Below, in pieces: positions 25,358 to 32,862 of a DNA stretch of 52,006 bases (position 1 is the first letter of the stretch; each line of letters begins with the position of its first letter). The DNA is taken from contig JACQXG010000047.1 of the NCBI GenBank assembly GCA_016208905.1, positions 1-52,006 on the forward strand, written 5' to 3'. This DNA comes from Nitrospirota bacterium. Its GTDB lineage: Bacteria > Nitrospirota > Thermodesulfovibrionia > UBA6902. The notes below the pieces were generated by a model that saw only the letters and a program-made list of their open reading frames with translations, did not search any database and was not told the DNA's origin. Made by a program: the position numbers and the translations under genes.

Positions 25358-25651
25358 TCATTCATTGCTTTGAACAAAAAAACCTATAATTACAACTATA
25401 AACATTAAAAATCCGGAAAGAACATAAAGTTGCATACCCCATTGGTATTTAGATGTTATATTGAAAAAACTCCCCAGATTTGAAATGAATCCCCAATAGA
25501 AAACAAAACAGTATGACGTTAACAGGCCTAATCGATGTTTCGCAAACAAAAGACACAATGAAATGAAAATTACATAAACAATCATTTCCCATAATGGGAC
25601 AGAAAACTCTTTTCCGGAGATTAATTCAAATACGTAATTTAATGTATCCAT
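25358..25651 (-). CDS. Small membrane protein of unknown function
   Basis: 97 residues with three hydrophobic segments (about 20-38, 43-60 and 72-92) and short loops. No recognised family. AAGGAG lies nine bases before the ATG, supporting translation. It faces the PilZ gene convergently (37 bp apart). Confidence 0.6.
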   Translation of the reverse strand: MDTLNYVFELISGKEFSVPLWEMIVYVIFISLCLLFAKHRLGLLTSYCFVFYWGFISNLGSFFNITSKYQWGMQLYVLSGFLMFIVVIIGFFVQSNE

Positions 25652-25782
25652 CTGTTTTTCTCCTTAAAAGATTCTTTTTCGAAGTCTCCTATATATCGGA
25701 TGATATATTCTTTATCTTGAATTAGAAGATATAACGGATTAGTGATCATGGCAGGGAATGCCGATTTAAAAAAGAAATAAAT

Positions 25783-25881
25783 AAAAAGGATGCTGACCAA
25801 GTTTAGGGGACATGGCTGAATTTAAAAGGTTGGGCTCTTAGCGTAGGCAGGAAATAACCTTTTAATCAGTGGTCAGCATCC
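25783..25881 (-). ncRNA. Long two-stem structure with T-rich end (structured 3' UTR RNA or terminator)
   Basis: Outer arms GGATGCTGACCA (25788-25799) and TGGTCAGCATCC (25870-25881) are a perfect 12-bp inverted repeat. Inside, TTAAAAGGTT (25822-25831) pairs perfectly with AACCTTTTAA (25856-25865). Read on the minus strand, the outer stem is followed by TTTTTATTTATTTC, as in an intrinsic terminator. It lies about 90 bp after the stop of the diguanylate cyclase. A miniature transposable element is the alternative. The flanks of the 25652-25972 gap show nothing else. Confidence 0.5.
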
Positions 25882-25972
25882 AGAGTCATATTATACAAAA
25901 ACTTTGAAGAAATTATGAATATAATTAATTTAATAATATTAAGCATGATCTTCAATGGATTCTTTTGTGTTA

Positions 25973-27253
25973 TCACTTAACGCCGCTTTGATTAAGAAAA
26001 GATTTTTCTTTAGTAAGATCATCTTCTGTCTTCACATTATTCTTGCCGGACTGCTTTGCGAGATAGAGCGCGGAATCAGCTCTTTCAAATACTGAGCCGG
26101 CGTCATCGCTCTTTTTTAATACGCTTACACCTATACTTATTGTAAGAGGAATTTTATCGTCCTTGTAAGAAAAGACGGATTTGTTTATGTACGATATTAT
26201 TGACTCACCGGCTTTAAAGGCGCCGATCAGGTCTGTGTGAGGCAGGATAATAGCGAACTCTTCTCCCCCGTATCTAGATATAAAGTCGTTTACTCTTAAT
26301 TTAACTTTAAGGAGAGAAGCAAGTTTTTTTAACGCAAGATCTCCGACTTTATGACCGAAGGAATCATTTATATTTTTAAAATTGTCAACATCACATACAA
26401 GAAGGGATGAAGGGACATCATATCTGAGAAGACCGGCAAGGGTTTCTGATATTTTTTGGTCATACGCCTTACGGTTGTAAAGCCCGGTAAGATTGTCACG
26501 GAGAGACTCAGTTTCAATTTCCTCGGCCTTTTTCTTTATTTCATCCGTTTCTTTTTTAATATCATGAATGCGCGCGCCCATTGTTTGCAAGGTTCTTTCC
26601 GTTTCTCTCAGACGATTCATGTCTTGTTCTCTTTTAATCTCGATCCCCTTGTTGATATTTTCTATTTTCCCCAAAACAGCTTTCTTGATACTATTTATAT
26701 CTTTTCCGGTATAAAAATCCTGCTTTATCATATTCATATTTGTAGACAGGGCATTTTCAAATTCCCTGTCCTCGGTGAATTTGTTTTGATGAGAAGCTAA
26801 TTCACTCGCAAGATGCAGTTCAGTTTCTTCAAGCTGCTCCATCGTCTGATGCATGAATTCTTCAAGTTCTTCGTTTCTTTTAGAAATTGAGGCATAATAT
26901 TTTTTAATAATTTTGATTGTTGAATCCAGCCAGTTTGTCGTATCTTTAAGAATGGTCTCGTCATTTAATTGATCGCTTATATTACTAAGCGGCCCGGTTA
27001 CAGAGAATGGAGTTAATTCAGAAAATCTGTTTAATACCGTGTCTGCAATATCTTTTATAAGATTGGAATTTGATTTGGAATCTGATTTATTCTGTTCCGG
27101 TTCTTCCAGCATTTTCTTAACAGTATCTCGTATAAACATGCGTTCAGCAATTAATTTACTGTTTAGCTGTTGCTTGTTATCCTGGGCAAGCTGCTTCAGA
27201 ATATCAAGGACTTCATCAGCCATGACATAAATTTTTTCCTCTAATCTGGACAT
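25973..27253 (-). CDS. Soluble diguanylate cyclase (GGDEF)
   Basis: Makes cyclic di-GMP from GTP. 426 residues: a helical and coiled-coil N-terminal region (about 1-255), then a GGDEF domain (DNLTGLYNRKAYDQ, DVDNFKNINDSFGHKVGD). The catalytic motif is GGEEF near residue 329. An RxxD inhibitory site (RVND) lies upstream at the usual spacing, so feedback inhibition is expected. No membrane or PAS domain. The start is uncertain: ATG 27253 has no clear ribosome site, and ATG 27223 (MADEVLDIL) is possible. It is divergent from the fliL operon, 400 bp away. Confidence 0.9.
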   Translation of the reverse strand: MSRLEEKIYVMADEVLDILKQLAQDNKQQLNSKLIAERMFIRDTVKKMLEEPEQNKSDSKSNSNLIKDIADTVLNRFSELTPFSVTGPLSNISDQLNDETILKDTTNWLDSTIKIIKKYYASISKRNEELEEFMHQTMEQLEETELHLASELASHQNKFTEDREFENALSTNMNMIKQDFYTGKDINSIKKAVLGKIENINKGIEIKREQDMNRLRETERTLQTMGARIHDIKKETDEIKKKAEEIETESLRDNLTGLYNRKAYDQKISETLAGLLRYDVPSSLLVCDVDNFKNINDSFGHKVGDLALKKLASLLKVKLRVNDFISRYGGEEFAIILPHTDLIGAFKAGESIISYINKSVFSYKDDKIPLTISIGVSVLKKSDDAGSVFERADSALYLAKQSGKNNVKTEDDLTKEKSFLNQSGVK

Positions 27254-27653
27254 ATTATTGTAAGGGGGATCAATTTCTCCGGTCCTTGTTTTCCTGCAGA
27301 ATCAGTATAGTATGTAACTTTGAAGCTTGTACGAAATAAATTTTCATAACCATGGAAGCTGATTGCATAATCCAACTCTTAATTTAATAATGCGATTATT
27401 GCATTAACCTGCTTGATATTATCGGCAGCTCAAGATGATTTCTTTAAGTAGATGAAAGAAATATGCAAAGTAGACAATAAGTTATCTTCCAAGTCATTTA
27501 ATTGACGAACTGAAAGCCATAAAAACTTAATTAATCAAGATGTTGTGACGGGCATGATATTTGTATATGAATGGCTGTCATGCAATACAAATTAAAGATT
27601 ACAAAGAAAACGATTAATAATTAAAGATTGACAGTTTAACAGGGAGGAAGGGA
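27254..27653. other. 400-bp AT-rich gap between the cyclase and the flagellar locus
   Basis: No gene is seen. GGGCATGATATTTGTA (27550-27565) is a weak sigma-54-like match: GG (27551-27552), ten bases, then GT instead of GC. ATTAAAGATT occurs twice near the fliL end. A clear sigma-70 or sigma-28 promoter is not evident. fliL itself has GGGAGGAAGGGA before its ATG. Confidence 0.4.
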
Positions 27654-28142
27654 ATGGCAGACAAAAAAGAAGAGCCTCAGGAAGAAACAACTGAAGTACC
27701 AAAGAAAAAAGCGAACAAGACGCTAATTATCATAATTATAGCCGCATCCATTGTTCTTGGCGCAGGAGGTTTTGTCGGCTATAAATTATTGGCTGGTAAG
27801 AAAAGCGACAGCGAAACACATGAGAAGAAAGTCGAAGCAAAGACTTCAATAATTGCGCTTGATCCGTTTGTTTTAAATCTTGCAGATCACGGCAGGTATC
27901 TGAAAGTTACGATTCAGTTTGAAATCACTGATGAAGCCCTGCTTGAGACAGTTAAGTCAAAGACACCGCAATTAAGAGACACTATTATTACACTCGTGAG
28001 CAGCAAGTCATTGAATTCAATAGCCAGTCCGGAGGGGAAATTCCAATTGAAAGATGAAGTGCTTTTCAGGACGAATCAGATTATGGGATTGGACAAAGAT
28101 GCTTTTAAGAACCTTTATTTCACAGAATTTGTAATGCAATGA
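27654..28142 (+). CDS. fliL: Flagellar basal-body protein FliL
   Basis: Single-pass inner-membrane protein at the stator ring that supports motor torque. 162 residues: lysine-rich cytoplasmic start, one membrane helix (about 24-46, TLIIIIIAASIVLGAGGFVGY), and a periplasmic stomatin-like domain (ALDPFVLNLADHGRYLKVTIQFEI, LRDTIITLVSSKSLNSI). First gene of the flagellar run. Overlaps fliM by 4 bp. Confidence 0.92.
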   Translation: MADKKEEPQEETTEVPKKKANKTLIIIIIAASIVLGAGGFVGYKLLAGKKSDSETHEKKVEAKTSIIALDPFVLNLADHGRYLKVTIQFEITDEALLETVKSKTPQLRDTIITLVSSKSLNSIASPEGKFQLKDEVLFRTNQIMGLDKDAFKNLYFTEFVMQ

Positions 28143-29113
28143 GTGACAAGATTCTTTCACAGGATGAAGTCGATGCCCTGCTTAAAGGCGTTGCATCAGG
28201 TGAGATAGACACAGAAGATGCAAAAGACAAAATACTTGCAGGAGTCCGGTCTTTTGACTTCACAAGCCAGGAGCGTATTATTCGCGGCAGGATGCCGGGT
28301 CTCGAAATGGCAAACGAAGGCTTTGCAAGAATTTTCCGGACCTCTGTTTCCAACCTTATAATGAAATTTGTCGATATCAGTATACAGAATGTTGAAATAA
28401 TAAAATTCGGCGATTTTATAAAAACCCTTCCTGTGCCTTCCAGTATTAATCTTTTTAAAATGGAGCCGCTTAAAGGATACTCATTACTGGTACTTGAGGC
28501 CCCGCTTGTTTTTGCATTTATTGAATTCTTTTTCGGTGGAGCTAATGCGCAGAACATTAAGTCTGAGGGAAGGGCATTTACATCCATTGAGCAGAGGGTT
28601 ATCCAGCGAGTAGTCAATATGGCATTGAAGGACATGGCAGCAGCCTGGAATGGCATCTCACCGATTAATCCGGAATATATGAGTTCAGAGATCAATCCAC
28701 AGTTTGTCACTATTGTTACGCCTGCTGAAATTGTAATTAGTGTTGAAGTCCTGATTGAAATTGAAGATTTTGCGGGCAGAATGTTTTTCTGCATTCCATA
28801 TTCAATGGTGGAACCGGTAAAAGAAAAACTATATTCGGGCATCCACGGGGATAAATTAGAAACAGACCAGAGATGGTCGTCGATAATGACAAATATAATA
28901 AAGCAGACTCATGTGGAAGTAACAGCTGAGATAGGCCGTTTGGTCCTTACATTTAATGACATAATGAAATTTCAGATAGGCAATGTAATTAATCTGGGGA
29001 AATCAGTCACTGATGATCTGATTGTTAATGTGGAAGGCTTGCCTAAATATATGGGTACACCGGGCGTCAGCAGGGGAAACCAGGCTATTAAATTGACAGG
29101 AATCATAGAATGA
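28139..29113 (+). CDS. fliM: Flagellar motor switch protein FliM
   Basis: C-ring switch protein that binds phosphorylated CheY and FliG. The N-terminal CheY-binding peptide LSQDEVDALLKG is present. The middle domain (about 45-230) and the C-terminal FliN-like domain (about 245-320, AEIGRLVLTFNDIMKFQIGNVINLGKS) are complete. 324 residues is family length. Coupled to fliL by overlap; the next gene fliN is about 100 bp downstream. Confidence 0.95.
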   Translation: MSDKILSQDEVDALLKGVASGEIDTEDAKDKILAGVRSFDFTSQERIIRGRMPGLEMANEGFARIFRTSVSNLIMKFVDISIQNVEIIKFGDFIKTLPVPSSINLFKMEPLKGYSLLVLEAPLVFAFIEFFFGGANAQNIKSEGRAFTSIEQRVIQRVVNMALKDMAAAWNGISPINPEYMSSEINPQFVTIVTPAEIVISVEVLIEIEDFAGRMFFCIPYSMVEPVKEKLYSGIHGDKLETDQRWSSIMTNIIKQTHVEVTAEIGRLVLTFNDIMKFQIGNVINLGKSVTDDLIVNVEGLPKYMGTPGVSRGNQAIKLTGIIE

Positions 29114-29128
29114 AAAGATTGATCACAG

Positions 29129-29183
29129 GTCATTCGTAAATTGTTATTTGAAAAAAAATAAAGGACAAACGGCAACGAATGAC
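29129..29183. repeat. Inverted repeat between fliM and fliN
   Basis: GTCATTCGT (29129-29137) and ACGAATGAC (29175-29183) are exact reverse complements, 37 bp apart, in the only sizeable gap of the fliL-fliQ stretch. The loop has an A8 run. No T-tract. Possible mRNA processing or stability structure. Confidence 0.4.
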
Positions 29184-29215
29184 GCATAACTTGTAAATGA
29201 ATACGGAGGTATCTT

Positions 29216-29578
29216 ATGGCAGAACAGGATAACAACCAGCAGGCAGGAACTAAACAGGGGGGGGATGTCCAGGACCATGAATTTAAAAACCTGAAAGATG
29301 AAGGAAAACAGGCAAAAGGGCAGGACATTAATTTTCTTCTCGACATACCTGTTGAGATAACAGTACAACTGGGAAAATCAAGGATGTTGATAAAGGAACT
29401 CTTACAGTTAGGTCAGGGATCGGTTGTTGAACTGGAAAAACTTGCAGGAGAACCTATGGAAATTATGGCAAACAGCAGACTAATAGCAAGAGGCGAGGTG
29501 GTTGTTGTCAATGAAAAATTCGGAGTAAGGCTGACAGACATTATCAGCCCTACAGAGAGGATATCGCAACTGAAATGA
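29216..29578 (+). CDS. fliN: Flagellar motor switch protein FliN
   Basis: C-ring protein that with FliM forms the lower ring and docks the export ATPase complex. The N-terminal 40 residues are polar and variable; the conserved SpoA domain follows (NFLLDIPVEITVQLGKSRMLIKELLQLGQGSVVELEKLAGEPMEIMANSRLIARGEVVVVNEKFGVRLTDI). 120 residues. GGAGG precedes the ATG. Overlaps fliO by 4 bp. Confidence 0.95.
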   Translation: MAEQDNNQQAGTKQGGDVQDHEFKNLKDEGKQAKGQDINFLLDIPVEITVQLGKSRMLIKELLQLGQGSVVELEKLAGEPMEIMANSRLIARGEVVVVNEKFGVRLTDIISPTERISQLK

Positions 29579-29886
29579 CAGGAACTTATTTACAGGTGGC
29601 AGCAGCTCTTTTTTTTGTCGTCCTTCTGATAATTACAGCCGGATTTCTCCTGAAGAAGAAACAGAACAAATTCGGCCTCATGAGCGTTGTCAGTTATCAG
29701 CCTTTTGGACCCAGAAAGGGAGTGGCGGCATTAAAGATAGGAAAAGAGATACTTATCCTGGGAGTCACTCAGAATGACATGAGACTCCTGAAAATATTTA
29801 AAGATGACGAACTCGAGCTGACAGAGGACAAAGGTTTTCAGGGTAAATTTGAAAAGTTTATTAATATAGGAGCGCACAGAAATTGA
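29575..29886 (+). CDS. fliO: Flagellar export assembly protein FliO
   Basis: Helps assemble the FliPQR export core. 103 residues with one N-terminal membrane helix (LQVAAALFFVVLLIITAGFLL) and a short cytoplasmic domain with VVSYQPFGPRKGVAALKIGKEILILGVTQNDMRLL. Sequence conservation is low in this family, so position between fliN and fliP is the main support. Overlaps both neighbours by 4 bp. Confidence 0.88.
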   Translation: MTGTYLQVAAALFFVVLLIITAGFLLKKKQNKFGLMSVVSYQPFGPRKGVAALKIGKEILILGVTQNDMRLLKIFKDDELELTEDKGFQGKFEKFINIGAHRN

Positions 29887-30650
29887 AAACCGAATATTAC
29901 AGAGCACAAAAATCTGATATTAAGTTATCAACTGCCGGCGTTAAAAAACCGGTTATGATAACTGCTTTCATGCTGCTTATTATCTTCGCTATAGCTTCTC
30001 CGGCAAATGCAATTGATTTCAATGATATCAACAATCCGTTAATCGAGACCTTCCTTTTAATCAGTTTTCTTTCTTTTCTGCCGGCGGTGCTGATTATGGT
30101 TACATCTTTTACCCGTATTGTAGTGATTCTCTCTTTTTTACGGCATGCCTTCGGCGGACAAAACATTCCTCCAAATCCGGTAATAATGGGGCTCGCACTA
30201 TTTCTGACATTTTTTATTATGTCCCCGACGATTGATGTTATAAATGAAAAAGCGGTGACTCCATATCTGCAGGAAGAAGTATCATTTGGAGAAGCAATTG
30301 ATGAGGCGGTGCCGCCTTTAAGGAAATTTATGCTAAAGCAGACCAGACAAAAAGATATAGCATTATTTGCCGGACTCGCAAAGAAACAGCTTCCGGACAA
30401 ACCGGAAGAATTGACAATGGGCGTCCTGATTCCGGCCTTTGCAATAAGCGAATTGAAGACGGCTTTTGAAATAGGCTTTTTATTGTTCCTGCCGTTTCTG
30501 ATAGTAGATATGGTCATAGCAAGCATACTTTTGAGTATGGGGATGATGATGCTTCCGCCTGTTATGATATCGCTTCCTTTTAAACTGCTGTTATTCGTGC
30601 TCGTTGACGGGTGGAACCTGGTTATCGGTACAATGATGAGGAGTTTTTAA
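29883..30650 (+). CDS. fliP: Flagellar type III export protein FliP
   Basis: Core of the export gate. Typical sequence: LIETFLLISFLSFLPAVLIMVTSFTRIVVILSFLRHAFGGQNIPPNPVIMGLALFLTFFIMSP, and at the end GMMMLPPVMISLPFKLLLFVLVDGWNLVIGTMMRSF. A cleavable signal sequence (about residues 25-43, ending SPANA) is visible. The track start is a TTG overlapping the fliO stop; an internal ATG at codon 25 would start right at the signal sequence and is also plausible. Confidence 0.95.
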   Translation: MKTEYYRAQKSDIKLSTAGVKKPVMITAFMLLIIFAIASPANAIDFNDINNPLIETFLLISFLSFLPAVLIMVTSFTRIVVILSFLRHAFGGQNIPPNPVIMGLALFLTFFIMSPTIDVINEKAVTPYLQEEVSFGEAIDEAVPPLRKFMLKQTRQKDIALFAGLAKKQLPDKPEELTMGVLIPAFAISELKTAFEIGFLLFLPFLIVDMVIASILLSMGMMMLPPVMISLPFKLLLFVLVDGWNLVIGTMMRSF

Positions 30651-30919
30651 TGACGATAGAAATGATTAACGGAATAGCAGGAGAGATGTTTAAAACAATC
30701 CTGTACGTAGCCGGGCCGCCGCTTATTGTCAGCCTGGTTGTGGGAATTATAATAGGTTTATTTCAATCTGTAACACAGATACAGGAATTTACACTGACAT
30801 TTGTCCCGAAAATGCTGGCAGTATTTGCATGCCTTTTTCTTCTGATGCCGTGGATGTCGGAAAAACTCATTGCATATACAACTAATCTGATAACGCAGAT
30901 ACCGAGTTATATAAAATGA
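30650..30919 (+). CDS. fliQ: Flagellar type III export protein FliQ
   Basis: 89 residues with the two membrane helices of FliQ (ILYVAGPPLIVSLVVGIIIGLFQSVTQIQEFTLTFVPKMLAVFACLFLL). Start corrected from the track's 30611 to ATG 30650, which overlaps the fliP stop (TAATG) and has AGGAG upstream; the longer form would run into fliP. Confidence 0.95.
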   Translation: MTIEMINGIAGEMFKTILYVAGPPLIVSLVVGIIIGLFQSVTQIQEFTLTFVPKMLAVFACLFLLMPWMSEKLIAYTTNLITQIPSYIK

Positions 30920-30923
30920 AAAT

Positions 30924-30955
30924 AGAAGTTGAGAAGATAAGAAGTTGTGAAGTTA
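30924..30955 (+). repeat. Octamer tandem repeat between fliQ and fliR
   Basis: AGAAGTTG AGAAGATA AGAAGTTG TGAAGTTA: four 8-bp units filling most of the 43-bp gap. No inverted arm is present. It belongs to the same class as the array upstream of hcp. Confidence 0.6.
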
Positions 30956-30962
30956 ATAAAAG

Positions 30963-31760
30963 ATGCGGTTTGGTCGATGCCTTATGACTCTGACAAACAA
31001 CATAAACGTGGAAATTCTAAGCGGCTACATGACCAACTTTTTGTTCATACTGCTCAGGGCGGGGATATTCATCAGTCTGCTTCCGGTTATCGGAGGCAAG
31101 CAGCTGCCTGCTCAATTCAGGATAGGTTTTGCGGTTTTCATCTCAATACTTTTAACTCCTGTTGTCAATTTTCAGATTGCGGAGAATAATATTCCCATTT
31201 TAATTATTAAGGAGCTGATTATAGCTATGGCCCTTGGACTGACTGTCCGGTTTCTGTTTCTGGCGGTAAACATGGCAGGAACATTTATCGGCTTTGCAAT
31301 GGGACTGTCCATGGCCCAGGTCTTCAATCCCGAAGTAGGACAAGACACCCTTATTGCGGAAATATACGGGATTTTTACAATGCTGGTATTCCTGGCAATG
31401 GATGCCCACCATGATCTGGTATTTGTTTTTGTGAAAAGTTTCGAATTACTGCCTGCCGGCCAATTAAATATTGAGCCTTTACTGCCGCAGATAGTGTCCC
31501 TGGTGACCGGTATGTTTGTGCTTGCAATAAAAATAAGCGCGCCTGTTATGGTTGGAATACTGATTGTTCAGCTCCTGTCCGGATTTTTGTACAAGGCGGC
31601 GCCGCAGATGAATATATTTTTTATTGCGATGCCCTTAAACATTTTTTTAGGGTTCGTATTGATAATATTGAGTCTTCCGGTTTTTGAGCATGTCCTCGGC
31701 ATAAGCTTTAGTGACCTAAGAGAAGATATGACGCGTCTTATCATGATGGCAAAAGGATGA
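30963..31760 (+). CDS. fliR: Flagellar type III export protein FliR
   Basis: Export gate component, 265 residues with six membrane segments (FLFILLRAGIFISLLPVIGGKQLPAQFRIGFAVFISILLTP, VNMAGTFIGFAMGLSMAQVFNPEVG). The start may be ATG 30984 (MTLTNNINVEIL) rather than 30963, since FliR proteins usually begin shortly before the first helix. Sits between fliQ and flhB as in most flagellar operons. Confidence 0.94.
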   Translation: MRFGRCLMTLTNNINVEILSGYMTNFLFILLRAGIFISLLPVIGGKQLPAQFRIGFAVFISILLTPVVNFQIAENNIPILIIKELIIAMALGLTVRFLFLAVNMAGTFIGFAMGLSMAQVFNPEVGQDTLIAEIYGIFTMLVFLAMDAHHDLVFVFVKSFELLPAGQLNIEPLLPQIVSLVTGMFVLAIKISAPVMVGILIVQLLSGFLYKAAPQMNIFFIAMPLNIFLGFVLIILSLPVFEHVLGISFSDLREDMTRLIMMAKG

Positions 31761-31762
31761 AT

Positions 31763-31816
31763 AGAGTTAAGAGTAGGGGCGAGGTAATCTCGCCCTTACA
31801 GAGTTAAGAGTTAAAG
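31763..31816 (+). repeat. Composite repeat: GTAGGGGCG palindrome (copy 4) inside a heptamer array
   Basis: GAGTTAA GAGT runs into the palindrome GTAGGGGCGAGGTAATCTCGCCCTTAC (31773-31799 in two arms of 11 bp, 10 pairing, loop GTAAT), followed by GAGTTAA GAGTTAA. It looks as if the palindrome was inserted into the heptamers. Located between fliR and flhB; the heptamers end just before the flhB start region. Confidence 0.7.
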
Positions 31817-31824
31817 GATAAGAA

Positions 31825-32862
31825 ATGGCTGACGAATTTCAGGAAAAAACAGAACAGGCTACGCCGCGAAAAAGGGCAAAGGCAAGAGAGAAAGGCCAGA
31901 TTGCAAGAAGCAAAGACCTTACATCGACTATCACCATGGGCGGAACAATAATGATATTTTATTTAGGAGGAAAATATGTTTTCTCCAATTTGGCCGGTAT
32001 GATGGGAGGAATGCTCAGCCTGAGGTACGGGACAAGTCCTCTTGAAGTATCCAGGACGGCGATTATACAGGGCGCATATGTGATTGCTCCTTTTTTTCTC
32101 GCTTCAGTTGTTCTGGCTACGCTTGCAAATGTTATGCAGGGCGGGATTTTAATGCAGCCGCTTAAATTTGAACTCGAAAAGCTTAACCCTATTGAAGGAT
32201 TTAACAGAATATTTTCATTGAAAGGACTCACCGAATTATTAAAGAGCATGTTGAAGTTTTCCGTCGGGGGATGGCTCGTTTATTACATTGTAAATAAAGA
32301 TTTAAAGGTGCTTCCAAAGCTTTCAGCTATGGAGATGAATGAATTAACGAGAGTGTCAGGTAATCTGATAATGGATGCTGTCATCATTGCTTTCGCCTAT
32401 TACATGGTTATATCAATTATCGGCTATTTCATCGATAAATGGCAGTATGAAAAGTCGCTGAGGATGACAAAACAGGAAATAAGGGAGGAGGCCAAGGAAT
32501 CTGAAGGAGACCCGTTAATAAGGTCAAGGATAAGGAGCGCACAGAGAGAAGCAGCAAGAAAACGCATGATGCAGGAAGTGCCGAAGGCTACTGTTGTAAT
32601 TACAAACCCGACCCACCTGGCTGTCGCGATTAAATATGAGGAAAAGGGAATGCCGGCCCCGAGAGTGGTGGCAAAAGGGGCAGGTTTTGTCGCAGAGAAA
32701 ATAAGAGAAATTGCGAACAAACACGGAATCCCGATAATTGAGGACAAGCCGATTGCAAGGGCGCTGTTTAAACTGGAACTGAACGCATTTATTCCTGAAG
32801 GGCTATACGTTGCCGTTGCCAGGATACTTGCATATGTTTATAAACTCAAGGGGAAAATATGA
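31825..32862 (+). CDS. flhB: Flagellar export switch protein FlhB
   Basis: Controls export specificity after autocleavage. 345 residues: basic N-terminus (EKTEQATPRKRAKAREKGQIARSKDL), four membrane helices, and the cytoplasmic domain with the self-cleavage motif NPTH (TVVITNPTHLAVAIKYEEKGMPAPRVVAKG). All features needed for cleavage are present. Overlaps flhA by 4 bp. Confidence 0.96.
   Translation: MADEFQEKTEQATPRKRAKAREKGQIARSKDLTSTITMGGTIMIFYLGGKYVFSNLAGMMGGMLSLRYGTSPLEVSRTAIIQGAYVIAPFFLASVVLATLANVMQGGILMQPLKFELEKLNPIEGFNRIFSLKGLTELLKSMLKFSVGGWLVYYIVNKDLKVLPKLSAMEMNELTRVSGNLIMDAVIIAFAYYMVISIIGYFIDKWQYEKSLRMTKQEIREEAKESEGDPLIRSRIRSAQREAARKRMMQEVPKATVVITNPTHLAVAIKYEEKGMPAPRVVAKGAGFVAEKIREIANKHGIPIIEDKPIARALFKLELNAFIPEGLYVAVARILAYVYKLKGKI

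Noticed and set aside
28120-28842. 240-residue minus-strand ORF opposite fliM
   Set aside because: It is an antisense shadow of fliM, which is conserved along its full length.
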